Shown in pieces: positions 27,097-39,097 of a stretch of 64,000 bases of DNA (the first letter of the stretch is position 1; each line of letters begins with the position of its first letter). The stretch covers positions 62,001 to 126,000 of the forward strand of contig CAJNYU010003962.1 in the NCBI GenBank assembly GCA_905331475.1. Reading direction: 5' to 3'. The position numbers were made by a program, and so were the translations under genes. Below the pieces are notes generated by a model, which was not told the DNA's origin, searched no databases, and worked only from the letters and a program-made list of their open reading frames with translations. The stretch is from Rotaria socialis. Taxonomy: Eukaryota; Rotifera; Eurotatoria; Philodinida; Philodinidae.

Positions 27097-30000
27097 ATGT
27101 GTCAGAGAAGAATAAGTAGATATCATCGAACCATGCATTGTGTCATGATAGTAATTCGAATCAAATCAATTATCTGGTCTATAATGATGCTAACGACTTC
27201 AAATGGTCATCAGTTTAATGCCTATTTCACAGATAGGTGGCATGAGCCCACACTGATGCACGATTGTTTATACTATAACTCTACTGACGACTTTCCGGAC
27301 TATGAAGGTGGTTGGTATGGACTATCCCAAATCATTCAATATTGTATTCGTCCTGAACCATTTGAAGTAGTCAATTCTGCACTGCTTAATGTTCATGGTA
27401 CCGTCCACACATTTAACGAACTTCGTCAACAGCAAGTAACTAGTCAGCAGTTGTGCGAATGGTCTGCTCCAGTTGATCTGGCTGAAGATTACCAGGTTTA
27501 TTTAGACAATCCGAACGAACTATTTCCCAATCAAACATTTAACAATTGCACGCGTCCATGGTTTGGACAATTTTGCCAATTTCGTTTTGATGAAGATAAG
27601 TCTCTATCTGATATTGTCAAAATGTCTTTAGCATCCAAAAGTCAGCACTCTGAAAATGCTTTCGAAATAACGAATCTTACTTGCTATATGCATCTAAACT
27701 GTCGCACTGGACCAGAACCACGTTGTCTTGACTGGCGTGATGTTTGTGATGGAAAGATAGACTGTATGAACGACAATGACGATGAGCGCTATTGTGTCGA
27801 GTTGGAGATAAGCATCTGCGGCAAAGACGAGTTTCAGTGTCATAACGGACAGTGTATTCCAATGGAATTTTATCGTAATGATCGTGCTAATCCAGATTGT
27901 TTGGACGGTAGTGATGAGAAAGGGAGCTTTGCTTGCTCGGAGGATCCAACAATGAGATGTGAGGATCGTTCTAGTGGACTTGGTTTTACTCCTGAGTTAC
28001 AGTACATTACGTTTAACTGCGGCGATGGAAATCCAGTTGACATTGGAGACAGCCGCGATTGCGAGAAGGGACGACTTTCCCTTTTCACAAAAACAATTTT
28101 TTCAAAAATAAATAATCCTTTTCTAACCATCGAATGTTGGTCGGCGATGATTGATTCTCTTGAAATTAAGAAACACATGAACATCGGAATACAAACAAAC
28201 TCCCCTTGTCAGAAGAGCGGTTCTCGATGTAACGCATTCATATCTGCACATTGTCCAACATTATTTGCTTTTCCTTTCTTTCCGACATTGTTTGGTCATA
28301 TCTATCTATATTACTCGCAAAATCAATCTATTGATGAAGTTTTGGCAAGTAGAAATCCTATTAAACCACACTATGTGTGCTACAATGAGCAACTATGCCC
28401 ATTTCTAACGTGGACTATCAGAATAAATGGATCAACTTGTCGTCTATTCAATGGGTTCAGTCAAAAATCTGATTGGTTTGGCATGCTGAAAGATCTTGCT
28501 AGTATATTTTGGACATATACTACCAACAACATTAGTGAGCAGCATTGCAAAAATGATGGATTCTATCAGTGTAAGAATTCTACGAAGTGTATTCTTAACC
28601 GACGATTAACTGACGGATTTGTCGATTGCATAGATGGGAGCGATGAGAGCAGTAATTATTCATGCACTGTAAACGATGATCTACGGTTTTCATGTTCTTC
28701 TGAAAATAAATGCCTCTCCCATTTGCTTTGGTTGGATGGATATAAGGACTGTTATCACGGTGAAGACGAAATTTCACCAGAAACGTCGTCAAACACTGAA
28801 TCAATCTCTTTCGGAACATTATGCGATGGTTTTATCGAAATTAATCTTAACCAGTATATCGTTAATACTTCCGTCGAGACGGATGAAACAAATTGTGATC
28901 ATTGGCCATGTAGTAATATTTACACCCGCTGTGATGGCTTCTGGAACTGTAAGAATGGGGCTGATGAACTAAATTGTACTAATCTATCCAGTAAATGTTT
29001 ACCAAACGAATTCGTTTGTGTGTTACCTGAAAGTTTTTCATTGGGTTGCTTACCTGCTATACGTGCAGGTGACGAACATGTCGATAGTTTTGGAGGATCA
29101 GACGAGCGATTCTATTGTCGCAATAAGGTAGCTGATGACCCAGATAAGCGATATCGTTGTTCGAACAGTACCAAATGTATCGATATATTTGGTATGTGTC
29201 GATTTAAAGAAATGTGTCCATTCGGAGATGATGATAGATTTTGCGAAAGTTCACGTTTTGACGACGGATTATGCTTTGAATACACTAACTATCCAGAGCT
29301 TGAACACTACCCAAACTATAAGCTTTTTTGTGCGTTGAGTGAAGCTTCCAAACCCAGTGTAGTTCATTTCGCTTTGACTAGGCGCAAACGCGGCGCAACC
29401 GAAACTAGCACGATCTCGCATCAAGAGAACGTAGTTTTGTCTTGGCACCAAAACCATTATACAAAAAGCTTGCAGGTGGCTTGGCTATGCAATCGCGGTT
29501 TGTTGACTTGGCATTTGACTCACGAAAAACTTGTTTATCAGTGCCTTTGTTCACAAGCTTATTATGGTAGTCGATGCCAATTTCAAAGTCAGCGCTTGAG
29601 CCTTTCTTTTCGTGTTCAAACGTTTGAGATGCGTACAGCATTCAACTTGGTTATAATACTCATGGACAACACTTCTAAGATTCACTCACACGAACAGTGT
29701 ATCTATTATGGAGTTCGTGATTGTAACGTTCAATTTGGATTAAATCTCCTTTATTCCAGTCGATCTAAAAATGATTCAATGAAATACATTGTTCGCATAG
29801 ATGTGTTTGAGAAGCTGGCCTTGAAATACCGTGCCAGCTGGCAATTCGTAGTTCAATTCTCATTTTTACCAGTATATCGCATTGCTACTTTTCTAAAGAT
29901 TCCAATGGAAGCGAGTGATACATCAAAGAAGTGTTCTCCTAAGTGTTTAAATGGCGAGTGTCTATTATATACAAATACACAGGCACCATTTTGCAGATGC

Positions 30001-31790
30001 TTTCACAGATGGTTTGGTTCATTTTGTGAAAAAGCTCACCAATGTAATTGTGCTAATGGATCTATCTGTCTCGGATCTGGTAACAGCAACGCTATCTGTG
30101 TATGCCCCCTTAGCAAATACGGACCACGATGCTTACTGACGCGATCATCGTGCAATCCAAATCTATGTTTCAATGCTGGTCTGTGCGTTCCAACAGATGA
30201 GCGAGTTGCTGAGCGAGACTTTTCCTGCATATGTAAACAAGGGTATACTGGCGTGCAATGCAAGTCTGAAGAATCAAGCATTGAAATATCTTTTTTGGAT
30301 ATGTCCATTCCTACACCTGTGTTTGTTCATTTCATTACTGTTATGGTGAATGCTCCATCCTTACGCGTAACTACAATTAGAAAACTTGCTTTTGATCAGA
30401 ATACAGTTATTGTAAAACAAACAACTGAATACCATATAATTTTTGTGCAATTTTCTAGTTACTACTATTTAGCTTATGTTGAACCCGAATTTGTTCCTTC
30501 AGCAAGTTTAAATTTACCGTTGGTTACTTCAAATCGTTGCTACCGAATTGATCAACTTCTAAACTCTACGCTAATGGCACTGAATCTTATTGAACGCATG
30601 AAATATTATCATATCCCGTGCCTCAAAGACGAACGTTTGAAATGCTTCTACGATGAAGAGCATATGTGCTTATGTACAATTGAACACCATGCCAATTGCT
30701 TTGATTTTGATCACAATATGACATATGATTGCCAACGATCGATTTATTGTCAAAATGACGCTCAATGCTTTCAAGATCATCCTACTTGTCCATCATTCAT
30801 GATATGTGTTTGTGGTGAATGCTCTTATGGATCACGTTGCCAATTTACTAGTAATGGTTTCACCCTTTCGCTCGAAGCTATTCTTGGTTATCAGATTCAC
30901 CCTCATATTACATTGAAGCGACAGCCAACGATTGTCAAAGTGAGTGTAGTAGTGGTGATGGGTCTAGTCGTATTGTCTTTGATCAACGGTACGATTTTAA
31001 TCATTACTTTTCAAAGTGACAAATTAAGAAAAGTTGGAAGTGACTTATACCTATTCGTTTCGTCGATCATCTCCATTTTCACCGCTGTCATATTTGCATT
31101 GAAATTTTGGCTTGTTGTTTTTGCACAGCAAGGCACAGTCACCAATCGAGCATTTCTCTCGTTTAGTTGTATCATAAGTGATGGTCTCTTCCAAGTTTTT
31201 CGCAGTTTTGCAAGCTGGCTTCATGCAGCTGTAATTGCTGAGCGGGCCTTTGGAGTATCCAAAGGTGTGAGCTTTGATATATCAAAGACCAAACAAATTG
31301 CTAGAACAACCATGTCTATTTTGTTTTGTTTCGAAATTCTGTCGAACATTCAAGATCTCTTAAACCGGCACTTGATTGATGATATTGAGGAGCAACGAAC
31401 ATGATGTGTCGTCTTCTATTCGCGACCAGTTCAACTCTTTAATACAATCATGAATATTTTTCATTTTCTCGTCCCATTTATACTCAATATCAGCTCTGCT
31501 CTGCTCATTATTATTACCATCACACGCTACCGAACTAAGGCAAAGAGAAAAACCTCATATACAGCGCAGCTTCGACAACAACTTCGTGAGCATAAATATT
31601 TATTAATTTCGCCTGCTGTTTTAATAATTCTTGCTCTACCCAACCTGATAATCTCCTTTATTACTGCCTGCATGAAATCGCCACGTGAACCTTGGGTATT
31701 CTTATTTGGCTATTTTATATCGTGTGTTCCATCTCAAGTTACCTTCGTTGTATTTGTGTTACCCTCTATAACGTACAAGAGACGGTTTGT
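27097..31790 (+). pseudogene. Giant LDLa/EGF/7TM receptor gene, split by an in-frame TGA
   Basis: A single 4.3 kb open frame (27097-31404, 1435 codons; the better start may be ATG 27133, before a hydrophobic leader) followed by TGA and then the same frame to 31790. Domains: a leader at about residues 13-35; LDL-receptor class A modules near 200-235, 240-275, 483-523, 600-628 and 685-717 (Cys-rich with the DGSDE-type acidic end); EGF-like modules near 948-1050 and 1213-1250; then transmembrane helices from about 1282. Four helices precede the stop; the last three (for example IFHFLVPFILNISSALLI) follow it. The TGA at 31402-31404 sits where related proteins usually have Trp before Cys. This is a large surface receptor typical of bdelloid genomes, ligand unknown. 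Without readthrough the product would lack TM5-7. Confidence 0.8.
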
Positions 31791-31791
31791 N
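31791..31791. other. Single N at a duplication boundary
   Basis: One unresolved base separates two near-identical 1.4 kb copies of the receptor 3' end. Sequence left of it ends in GACGGTTTGT; sequence right of it starts again at TACAATTAGAAAACTTGC, which first occurs at 30372. Confidence 0.9.
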
Positions 31792-33264
31792 TACAATTAG
31801 AAAACTTGCTTTTGATCAGAATACAGTTATTGTAAAACAAACAACTGAATACCATATAATTTTTGTGCAATTTTCTAGTTACTACTATTTAGCTTATGTT
31901 GAACCCGAATTTATTCCTTCAACAAGTTTAAATTTACCGTTGGTTACTTCAAATCGTTGCTACCGAATTGATCAACTTCTAAACTCTACGCTAATGGCAC
32001 TGAATTTTATTGAACGCATGAAATATTATCATATCCCGTGCCTCAAAGACGAACGTTTGAAATGCTTCTACGATGAAGAGCATATATGCTTATGCACAAT
32101 TGAACACCATGCCAATTGCTTTGATTTTGATCACAATATGACATATGATTGCCAAGGATCGATTTATTGTCAAAATGACGCTCAATGCTTTCAAGATCAT
32201 CCTACTTGTCCATCATTCATGATATGTGTTTGTGGTGAATGCTCTTATGGATCACGTTGCCAATTTACTAGTAAGGGTTTCACCTTTTCGCTCGAAGCTA
32301 TTCTTTGTTATCAGATTCACCCTCATATTACATTGAAGCGACAGCCAACGATTGTCAAAGTGAGTGTAGTAGTGGTGATGGGTCTAGTCGTATTGTCTTT
32401 GACCAACGTACGATTTTAATCATTACTTTTCAAAGTGACAAATTAAGAAAAGTTGGGAGTGACTTATACCTATTCGTTTCGTCGATCATCTCCATCTTCA
32501 CCGCTGTCATATTTGCGTTGAAATTTTGACTTGTTGTTTTTGCACAGCAAGGCACAGTCACCAATCGAGCAATTCTCTCGTTTAGTTGTATCATAAGTGA
32601 TGGTCTCTTCCAAGTTTTTCGCAGTTTTGCAAGCTGGCTTCATGCAGCTGTAATTGCTGAGCGGGCCTTTGGAGTATCAAAAGGTGTGAGCTTTGATATA
32701 TCAAAAACCAAACAAATTGCTAGAACAATCATGTCTATTTTGTTTTGTTTCGAAATTCTGTCGAACATTCAAGATCCCTTAAATCGGCACTTGATTGATG
32801 ATATTGAGGAGCAACGAACATGATGTGTCGTCTTCTATTCGCGACCAGTTCAACTCTTTAATACAACCATGAATATTTTTCATTTTCTCGTCCCATTTAT
32901 ACTCAATATCAGCTCTGCTCTGCTCATTATTATTACCATCACACGCTACCGAACTAAGGCAAAGAGACAAACCTCATATACAGCGCAGCTTCGACAACAA
33001 CTTCGTGAGCATAAATATTTATTAATTTCGCCTGCTGTTTTAATAATTCTTGCTCTACCCAACCTGATAATCTCCTTTATTACTGGCTGCATGAAATCGC
33101 CACGTGAACCTTGGGTATTCTTATTTGGCTATTTTATATCGTGTGTTCCATCTCAAGTTACCTTCGTTGTATTTGTGTTACCCTCTATAACGTACAAGAG
33201 ACGGTTTGTTGAAGCAATACGCCAAAATCGTGCAATCAGTAGACTGTGGCCGACGACCCAATAA
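31792..33264 (+). pseudogene. Second copy of the receptor 3' end, frameshifted
   Basis: This repeats 30372-31790 with scattered substitutions and then continues beyond the end of copy 1 to VEAIRQNRAISRLWPTTQ and TAA at 33262-33264, which is probably the true C-terminus of the gene. Copy-specific lesions: one base lost near 32407 (CAACGTACG versus CAACGGTACG) shifts the frame, and a TGG in copy 1 is TGA at about 32527-32529 here. The TGA between TM4 and TM5 is shared with copy 1. It is either a tandem duplication or two haplotypes placed end to end by the assembler; the N at the join favours the latter. Confidence 0.75.
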
Positions 33265-33437
33265 ACACAAGAAAAAGTACGTAGAAGCCTTGAACTTTAT
33301 CTATTGATCATCTTTCATGCTCTGATGGTGTTTCTTTTTCTAATGGTAGAAATTGATATCGTGTGCTGAAAAATGTTTTAAATGATAAATTTAAGGAGTA
33401 AAATAAAATTGACTAAAGCTATTGATGTTGAATATTT

Positions 33438-34293
33438 AGGGCGTGGGTGTGAAATCGGTGCTGATGTGGGTGAACGTGACTGGGGTCACGTTATTAGTGT
33501 TCGTCGCGATCTGAGTTAGAGTCCTGCAGGTTAAGACTTTTTTGTACCCTAACCCTGCCCTATCGTAAAACTTCGTACCCTTGCCCTGCCCTGCCCTGCC
33601 CTGCCCTACGACGTTCTTACCCTACCCTATCATATCCTTAGAGTTTCAGGTCCAGGTAAAAGTCAGCCTGACGTTTTTCTTCACTTAGTTTCAATATATT
33701 TTACTGATTTTCAACGAGAATCAAATACAAAATTAATAAATATTTCAAAAGTTTCTTAAAATGAAATGTTATTTACAACATCACCACTTGAATGTTGCCT
33801 TCTCTCTTCCAAAACTGGCCCGTTTGTACTAACAATACGTTCATGTCGAGATGATTTCGAAGACTTTTTTATTACATTTACATGCACATTTACTAGGCAA
33901 ATAATCAAAAATGACTGAACTCGTCAGCTTATGTAAAAACAATACTAAACAATAGGCCATTATTTTCCGTTCGTTGTTATTCTACCCATTCGATTTAGAT
34001 TATGATATCACTCTTTACACTGTTTTTGATCAAAAAGATGTCAGAAATATGTATTAAGTTCTACTCTATAAAATTTTTATTTGTATGAGCTACACCCTAC
34101 TTATACCCCCTAATATTTTTTTGTAACCTTACCCTGCCCTGCCCTACGAGATTTGTACCCTAGTCCTGCCCTGCCCTACGAGTTTTGTACCCTAGTCTTA
34201 CCCTCCCCTGCAGGGCAGGGTAGGGTAGGGCAAGGTTGACCTGCAGGACTCTAATCTGAGTGACTTCATAAAAACGCACCCACACCCACACCC
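33438..34293. repeat. Telomere-like hairpin, copy d, interrupted by a MITE
   Basis: Left arm GGGCGTGGGTGTGA at 33438 and right arm GCACCCACACCCACACCC ending at 34293. The two arms were about 120 bp apart before the hAT-like MITE (33517-34253) inserted between them. The uninterrupted unit also contained GATGTGGGTGAACGTGAC. Confidence 0.65.
33517..34253. mobile_element. hAT-like MITE, 737 bp, with perfect TIRs and 8-bp TSD
   Basis: The ends are perfect 15-bp inverted repeats, TAGAGTCCTGCAGGT at 33517 and its complement ending at 34253. They are flanked by the direct 8-bp repeat ATCTGAGT (33509-33516 and 34254-34261). An 8-bp duplication and a TAGAG-type end are hallmarks of hAT transposons. 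No transposase is encoded. Just inside both ends are arrays of short C-rich units in the same orientation (CCCTGCCCTGCCCTACGA, TACCCTAACCCTGCCCTA), with one small inverted patch (CCCTGCAGGG) near 34207. The middle is AT-rich. It must have been mobilised by an enzyme from elsewhere. Confidence 0.88.
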
Positions 34294-34780
34294 TTTAGTT
34301 TCTTGAGGTGTTTTCTCTTTTGATTTTCCTTTCTCATTACCATTAGCCTCATTTCTACTTCTTTCTGTTACATTTTTCTTTCCTTTTACTACCGTCTGTC
34401 CGTTAACTATATTAATGAAAAGCATTAACCGGTTAAATCTGCTCTTTATCATTATCATTTACAAATATTGTACGATAAGAATGTTTTGTCTTTAGTTTTT
34501 TTACGTGAGATTACTCGTCCCCGTTGTAGACCAGGATTATAATTACACATCTTCTAGCCTAGGCCATAGAGTGAGGTAAGAGTCAAAGACATTTCCAAAC
34601 GAGAGTCTTACAACTGTTGGAGAAGTTGGACATTTTTTTATCTGCAGCTACGCTTTTTTTTCATTTTTGTTGTTTTCTTTGCTATCATTAATTATCCTCA
34701 CATATAATTATTTTCCTGCCTGAATATAACATTTATACGTACTGATAAACCTTAAATGAATAAGGATGATCATATGTTAA
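34294..34780. other. Spacer right of hairpin d
   Basis: No gene supported. A minus-strand Lys/Glu-rich frame (34198-34458) overlaps the MITE end and the hairpin, so it is not a gene. Confidence 0.35.
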
Positions 34781-35290
34781 AATATAAACCATAATCTCAG
34801 CTGCAAAATCTATTAAACAATAATCGAAAAAAGTCAATTATACCATTATCTCATTTACCCTCAAAATCATACAAGCTATTTGAAACCGATAGTGAAATAG
34901 ATAACCTTATGAATAAAAATAATTCATCGGAAGAAGCTAAAAACCAATCTTAACCCAACACTATTCCTATTTCAGGCCAAAGTAACTGGCATTATTATCA
35001 TACTAAGTCGTTAGATATGGAACGACATGAAAAATTGAACAGCATAGAAGAAATTGTAGTTGAACCTAGTTTTGGCATATTTATTTTATAAAATTTTCTG
35101 TTGAGCAAGATGTTAATCTATGGCTATTAGAAACCGAAGAAAATTTTGATCAATTATTAATTCCGGTAGACTTAAATTTCCCAGACATTGCACAATTAGT
35201 GAAAGGCTCTGCAAAAACGATATATGTAATGAATCCACGAAATATTCAATCATTTGAGGATTCCTATCAAAATTTTAATATCTCATCTTG
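34781..35290 (+). pseudogene. Decayed coding fragment, unknown family
   Basis: Consecutive readable pieces in shifting frames: LSHLPSKSYKLFETDSEIDN, then NWHYYHTKSLDMERHEKLNS and EEIVVEPSFGIFI, then VNLWLLETEENFDQLLIPVD, LNFPDIAQLVKGSAKTIYVM and NPRNIQSFEDSYQNFN. At least one stop and one frameshift separate them. The fragment stops at hairpin e. The family is not recognised. Confidence 0.4.
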
Positions 35291-35305
35291 ATAAGAATTA
35301 TGTTC

Positions 35306-35354
35306 AGGGTGTGGATGCGGGTTTTGATGGAGAGAAGACACCCACACCCTCAAT
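35306..35354. repeat. Telomere-like hexamer hairpin, copy e
   Basis: Left arm CAGGGTGTGGATGCGGGT, short spacer, right arm ACACCCACACCCTCAA. It lies between two unrelated coding remnants. Confidence 0.7.
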
Positions 35355-35359
35355 CGAAT

Positions 35360-35808
35360 GAACAAACCCCGGATGTTTCTTTTTCTCTCGTCAAGAAAAT
35401 AATTTTCTCTTACTATTCCGACTCAGAACAACCTTTCATTCTGGGCTACGAAAAAGATGACAACGCATGATTATTGACGAACTTGAAAAGTGTGCAACAC
35501 GAAATTCGAGAAGGCAAACGATAGATCGAAAGATTTGACGCACGGCAATCAATCAACATGCACAGAGAAGACCTTCAGCACCAAATTTTCTGGAGATTAT
35601 TCAACAGGTGAAGCAACAAGCTCAACAGACAAGAGCAGCAGTTCTTCTCACGCCTCCAGCTAAAGTCACCGAGATTCTTCCCAAGAGTAATGACAAGACG
35701 CACACGTGCGTCAACTGTAAGCGAGATTTTCAGCATCAACGGATTACGAAACATACAAAATCCTGTCAAGGAAATGGTGCACTCAAAATGGAAATTTCAT
35801 TTGATTAA
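35360..35808 (+). pseudogene. C2HC zinc-finger protein remnant
   Basis: The frame ending at 35808 carries HTCVNCKRDFQHQRITKHTK followed by SC, that is C-x2-C ... H-x3..5-C, a C2HC-type zinc finger. Upstream in the same frame are APNFLEIIQQVKQQAQQ and a TGA near 35538 (after IDRKI), probably a former Arg codon (CGA). An open frame with PDVSFSLVKKIIFSYYSDSE directly follows hairpin e in another frame, and its relation to the zinc finger is unclear. Truncated at the 5' side by the hairpin and interrupted by a stop, so likely dead. Confidence 0.55.
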
Positions 35809-36225
35809 CAAGTTATCTTCCTTGTTCAAAAAACGAACTGGCTTATACAACGGCAGTCAATGTTGGTTATCATCCAGCCAAACCCTCGGGCTTGAAAGTG
35901 GCATCCTAACAGCTGCTGGAATATGGAGTCTGTTTGATGAACGAGCTACACATTGACTGATTGGACTTTTAACTTTTGTGTTTTAGTTTCTTTGTACTTT
36001 TCTTTTGTCTTCGCCCTACATCATTTTGATAACAGTATAATAGAGATAAGTAGATTGATAGAGATGGCAATTGCTTATTCATCGTTATCAATGAAAACTA
36101 ATTCCAACAGTTGACAAAGCAAACAAACATTTATCTTTTCCCACTATCAATTTATGTCTCTATCTTTCTTTATCAGCTTCGCATCGATATTTTATTTCTA
36201 CTTTTCACGAAATAACATATGCCAG
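35809..36225. other. Spacer before the orphan secreted-protein gene
   Basis: The frame 35690-35956 (+) is out of phase with the zinc finger and has no motifs. Nothing else was seen; the downstream half is the 3' flank of the minus-strand gene. Confidence 0.35.
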
Positions 36226-38321
36226 TCAGTAGCCAAATAGTTCTACCTCAGAATATTGTATGTATGGGATATTTGTCCCATTATTCGTGGCTAAATTAAC
36301 CAAAAATCGATAGCTCGCATACCATGTTGAATTTTGTGATAACCATTGTATTGATCCATATGTCAATCGGGTTTGATTTATGGAAATACCAGAGGAGCCA
36401 TTGTAGAGTAAGGTCCAGCTCGATCGACGAGTAAGCTCTGTAGGATTGTTGTTGCTTCCTTCAATGGTGATTGTTAGTGGGTCACGTTGTGGATAACTAT
36501 TGGCGGTAACATATCGAAAAGCGACGAGCAATGATGCACCTCTCTTTAGTGTCAGATAGAATCCAGTATTTTGTGCACAAATGGGTGAGCCGTTCGCAGT
36601 ATTATTACAATTTCCAAAATTCACATATTTAGTGCTTGTATTTTTATCAAAAACGGTGTCTGGACCTTGTCCTGGAAAGTATTTTCCAATACCACTACCA
36701 CTTGATGCAAGATTACTGTTAGAACCTGCAGTTGTGTTCCACATACCGTAGACAGCCTCATTCCTGCTGGTGAGGTCTTGCGCTAAAAGAAAATGGTTAT
36801 ATTAGTGAAACTAAAAAGGTTTCGAGCATAGGTACGAAACCCTTTTTTCAGTGATAAATTAGCATCATTTTCCTCTAAACTCCTGATTGTTAATTGCAAA
36901 GTGTTCAGAGAGTGATAAGTTTAAGAATCACTGGAAAGGCAGTCATGTGGAAAGTAGCAATCCACGACTGATATTTTTCAAGTAAAAGTTTCAAATTCGA
37001 ATATCAGTTTCAGTTGATAAAGATTGTCTATTCTATCAATATGCACACATAGCAAAATTGCGATGGTCCTAAGTGTTATGCATTAATGTATGAATTAAGT
37101 TTGATTTAACTTTAGTAGATGATGGCATACACACAGGGCCTTAATTTGCTCTTCGTGACAACGGCGTGGAGGGGGGGGGGAACGTATTCGTTTGTATGAG
37201 TTCGCCACTAAAGTACTCATAAGCACGCAATTTTTCTATTTCCTTTTTTACCAAAAACAACTAAATTTTCAAAATTGGGAGTCATCGTGCCCACACATCT
37301 CTGCATGCACAGTCATAATACGTGTCTATTTTGCTAGTTTGCTAAATTGTGACCTTATCTAAAGTTCAAATAGTAACTGCCACATCGAAATCGATGACAA
37401 AAAGGAACGCAGCTATTTAATACTATAGCAGCCAAGTACAGTGGACAGTAGATGGAATTTTTTGTATACTTTGAAGTTCGAATTCAATAGATCTTTTATA
37501 TAGTAAGTTAGAATCGTGCACTATATTTTTTACCCTTCGGAGAACGTGTTTAGATTTTAATTCAATTTCAAGATTCAAATTTTTATTCATGAGCTACATA
37601 CTGCGTAGCTTATAAAATGATTTTGTTGCAATTCGTATGTACTATTTCCTCGCGATAGAAATAGAGAATAATAAGAGATTAAACTCAACATCTTTATTGC
37701 AGACTGAATCTGGTGACTAGATCATTGGATAAGGGTGTTGTGAAAGCAAGTGTTCATCCAAGATATTAGAACATCCACCCACTTATTTTCAATGTTATTT
37801 GAGTGAATAAATGGAACAAAAACATGTTAATGATGTTTGTAGCATGTGATGCAACTATAGAAATAATACGTTTGTAAGAAGAAATGTCTCTAGATTCAAT
37901 GTTATATAACTGATTTTGAAGACAAAAATTTCATCTATCTTCCTATTTAACTGAGTCTATTCTATAAGATATAATGACTTCAGATTCATTATGAACAAAA
38001 TCGAAATATTGTTACTCACATACCGATAAGAGTCTTGTTTTCGAAGTATATAACGCTCGTTAGATTGATAGTGACTACCACGCGTAATTTACCTTGCCAC
38101 AGCTGAGCGAAAGAGAGGAAACACCATTGTTGAATACCATAGTAAGTAGCAATAAGACACAGTGGATTCATGTAACACTGGCAAATGCATTCGAGCTTCG
38201 AAGTAATTCCCGTTTGGTTAGCAAACACGTAACGACTGTCAATCGGCACGAATTGGGCATTATCATAAACAATAAGAGCTGAGCAAGCACAACAGCATAA
38301 TATGAGAAAAAAGTAAAGCAT
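36226..38321 (-). CDS. Secreted two-exon protein, PAN/discoidin-like, orphan
   Basis: Exon 1 is 38321-38024 and exon 2 is 36782-36226 (TGA), giving 284 aa with intron phase 1 kept. Exon 1 encodes a signal peptide (MLYFFLILCCCACSALIVY) and a Cys-containing module (ECICQCYMNPLCLIATYYG) that resembles a PAN/apple-like region of bdelloid secreted proteins. Exon 2 encodes a beta-rich domain starting near TSRNEAVYGMWNTTAGSNSN with several Asn glycosylation sequons and the end IQYSEVELFGY, similar in layout to a discoidin/F5-8 type C fold. It is probably secreted or exported, with an adhesive or lectin-like role at best. The 1.24 kb intron is far longer than the usual 50 nt and includes a weak telomere-like pair near 37730. 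Confidence 0.7.
37730..37782. repeat. Weak telomere-like hairpin (possible copy f)
   Basis: AAGGGTGTTGTG on the left and ACATCCACCCAC on the right, inside the long intron. The arms are poor, so this may be coincidental. Confidence 0.25.
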
Positions 38322-39097
38322 CGTGTATGTAAATGAAGCTAAACCAATTTTATAATTGCTTATATCTCTCTTCCTTTCCCTTTTTCCCGCTCTATTGTTT
38401 TAATTACCGTGCGTCTTTAAATGACAGAATAAAAAAAATAGCATAGTAGAGATTGAAGTCTTTTTGAATCACAAAAAAGGAGTAAAAAAAATAGGTGTGA
38501 TTTTCTTTTAGTAGGCATTCTTTTGCAGTTGTGAAACAAGATTAATGAGGTTAATGTGTAAAAATTGATACACAATAGGAGGTCTACATTAATTAAAAAG
38601 TTGTTAGATTGAACAAAAATTTATCGAAGTCGGAATACAGTCTAAGAGTTCTCATTTCATCAATTTAGTTGCCATTAAATCTGACATTATTTATGAACTC
38701 CATTCTTTCAATTGAACTAATCGGAATGCAAGAATTTTTTCTAGTTGTATTGAAGAGATGACTACAGAAATTTCCATCAATCTTTATTTTCTGTCGACTC
38801 ACGACATGTTTTACTTTTTATATCCGTATTTATATGATCTTATAGCCTATGCTTTACTACACAAACGTACATCTATATAACAAAGCTGAAAAATATGCAA
38901 TCGAGACGTTTTTTGCTTGTAAGTTGATTGTTCTACTACGTAATATTTATTTCCAGTAACCGATTATTCAGGCTTCAATCATATAATTTACCGTTGAAAA
39001 AAAAAATCTTTCTCTTATTATATTTTATATATTAGGTTAATTTGTGCCAAAAAAGCTTGAAATTAAAAGTAGTGGTGCAAATTGAATCACTTATACC
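38322..39097. other. Intergenic, no gene seen
   Basis: The first part is the presumed promoter of the secreted-protein gene. The rest is AT-rich without coding or repeat structure that I can support. Confidence 0.4.

Noticed and set aside
27677-30308. Several antisense and out-of-frame ORFs inside the receptor gene
   Set aside because: Shadows of the long, clearly conserved plus-strand frame.
31402-31404. Alternative genetic code with TGA as Trp
   Set aside because: The Prospero gene and the secreted-protein gene at 36226 end normally with TGA, so TGA is a stop in this genome.
33540-34230. Internal CCCTAA-like arrays as true telomere sequence
   Set aside because: They lie inside a TIR-bounded element with a target duplication and mix CCCTGCCCTA units, so they belong to the MITE rather than a chromosome end.
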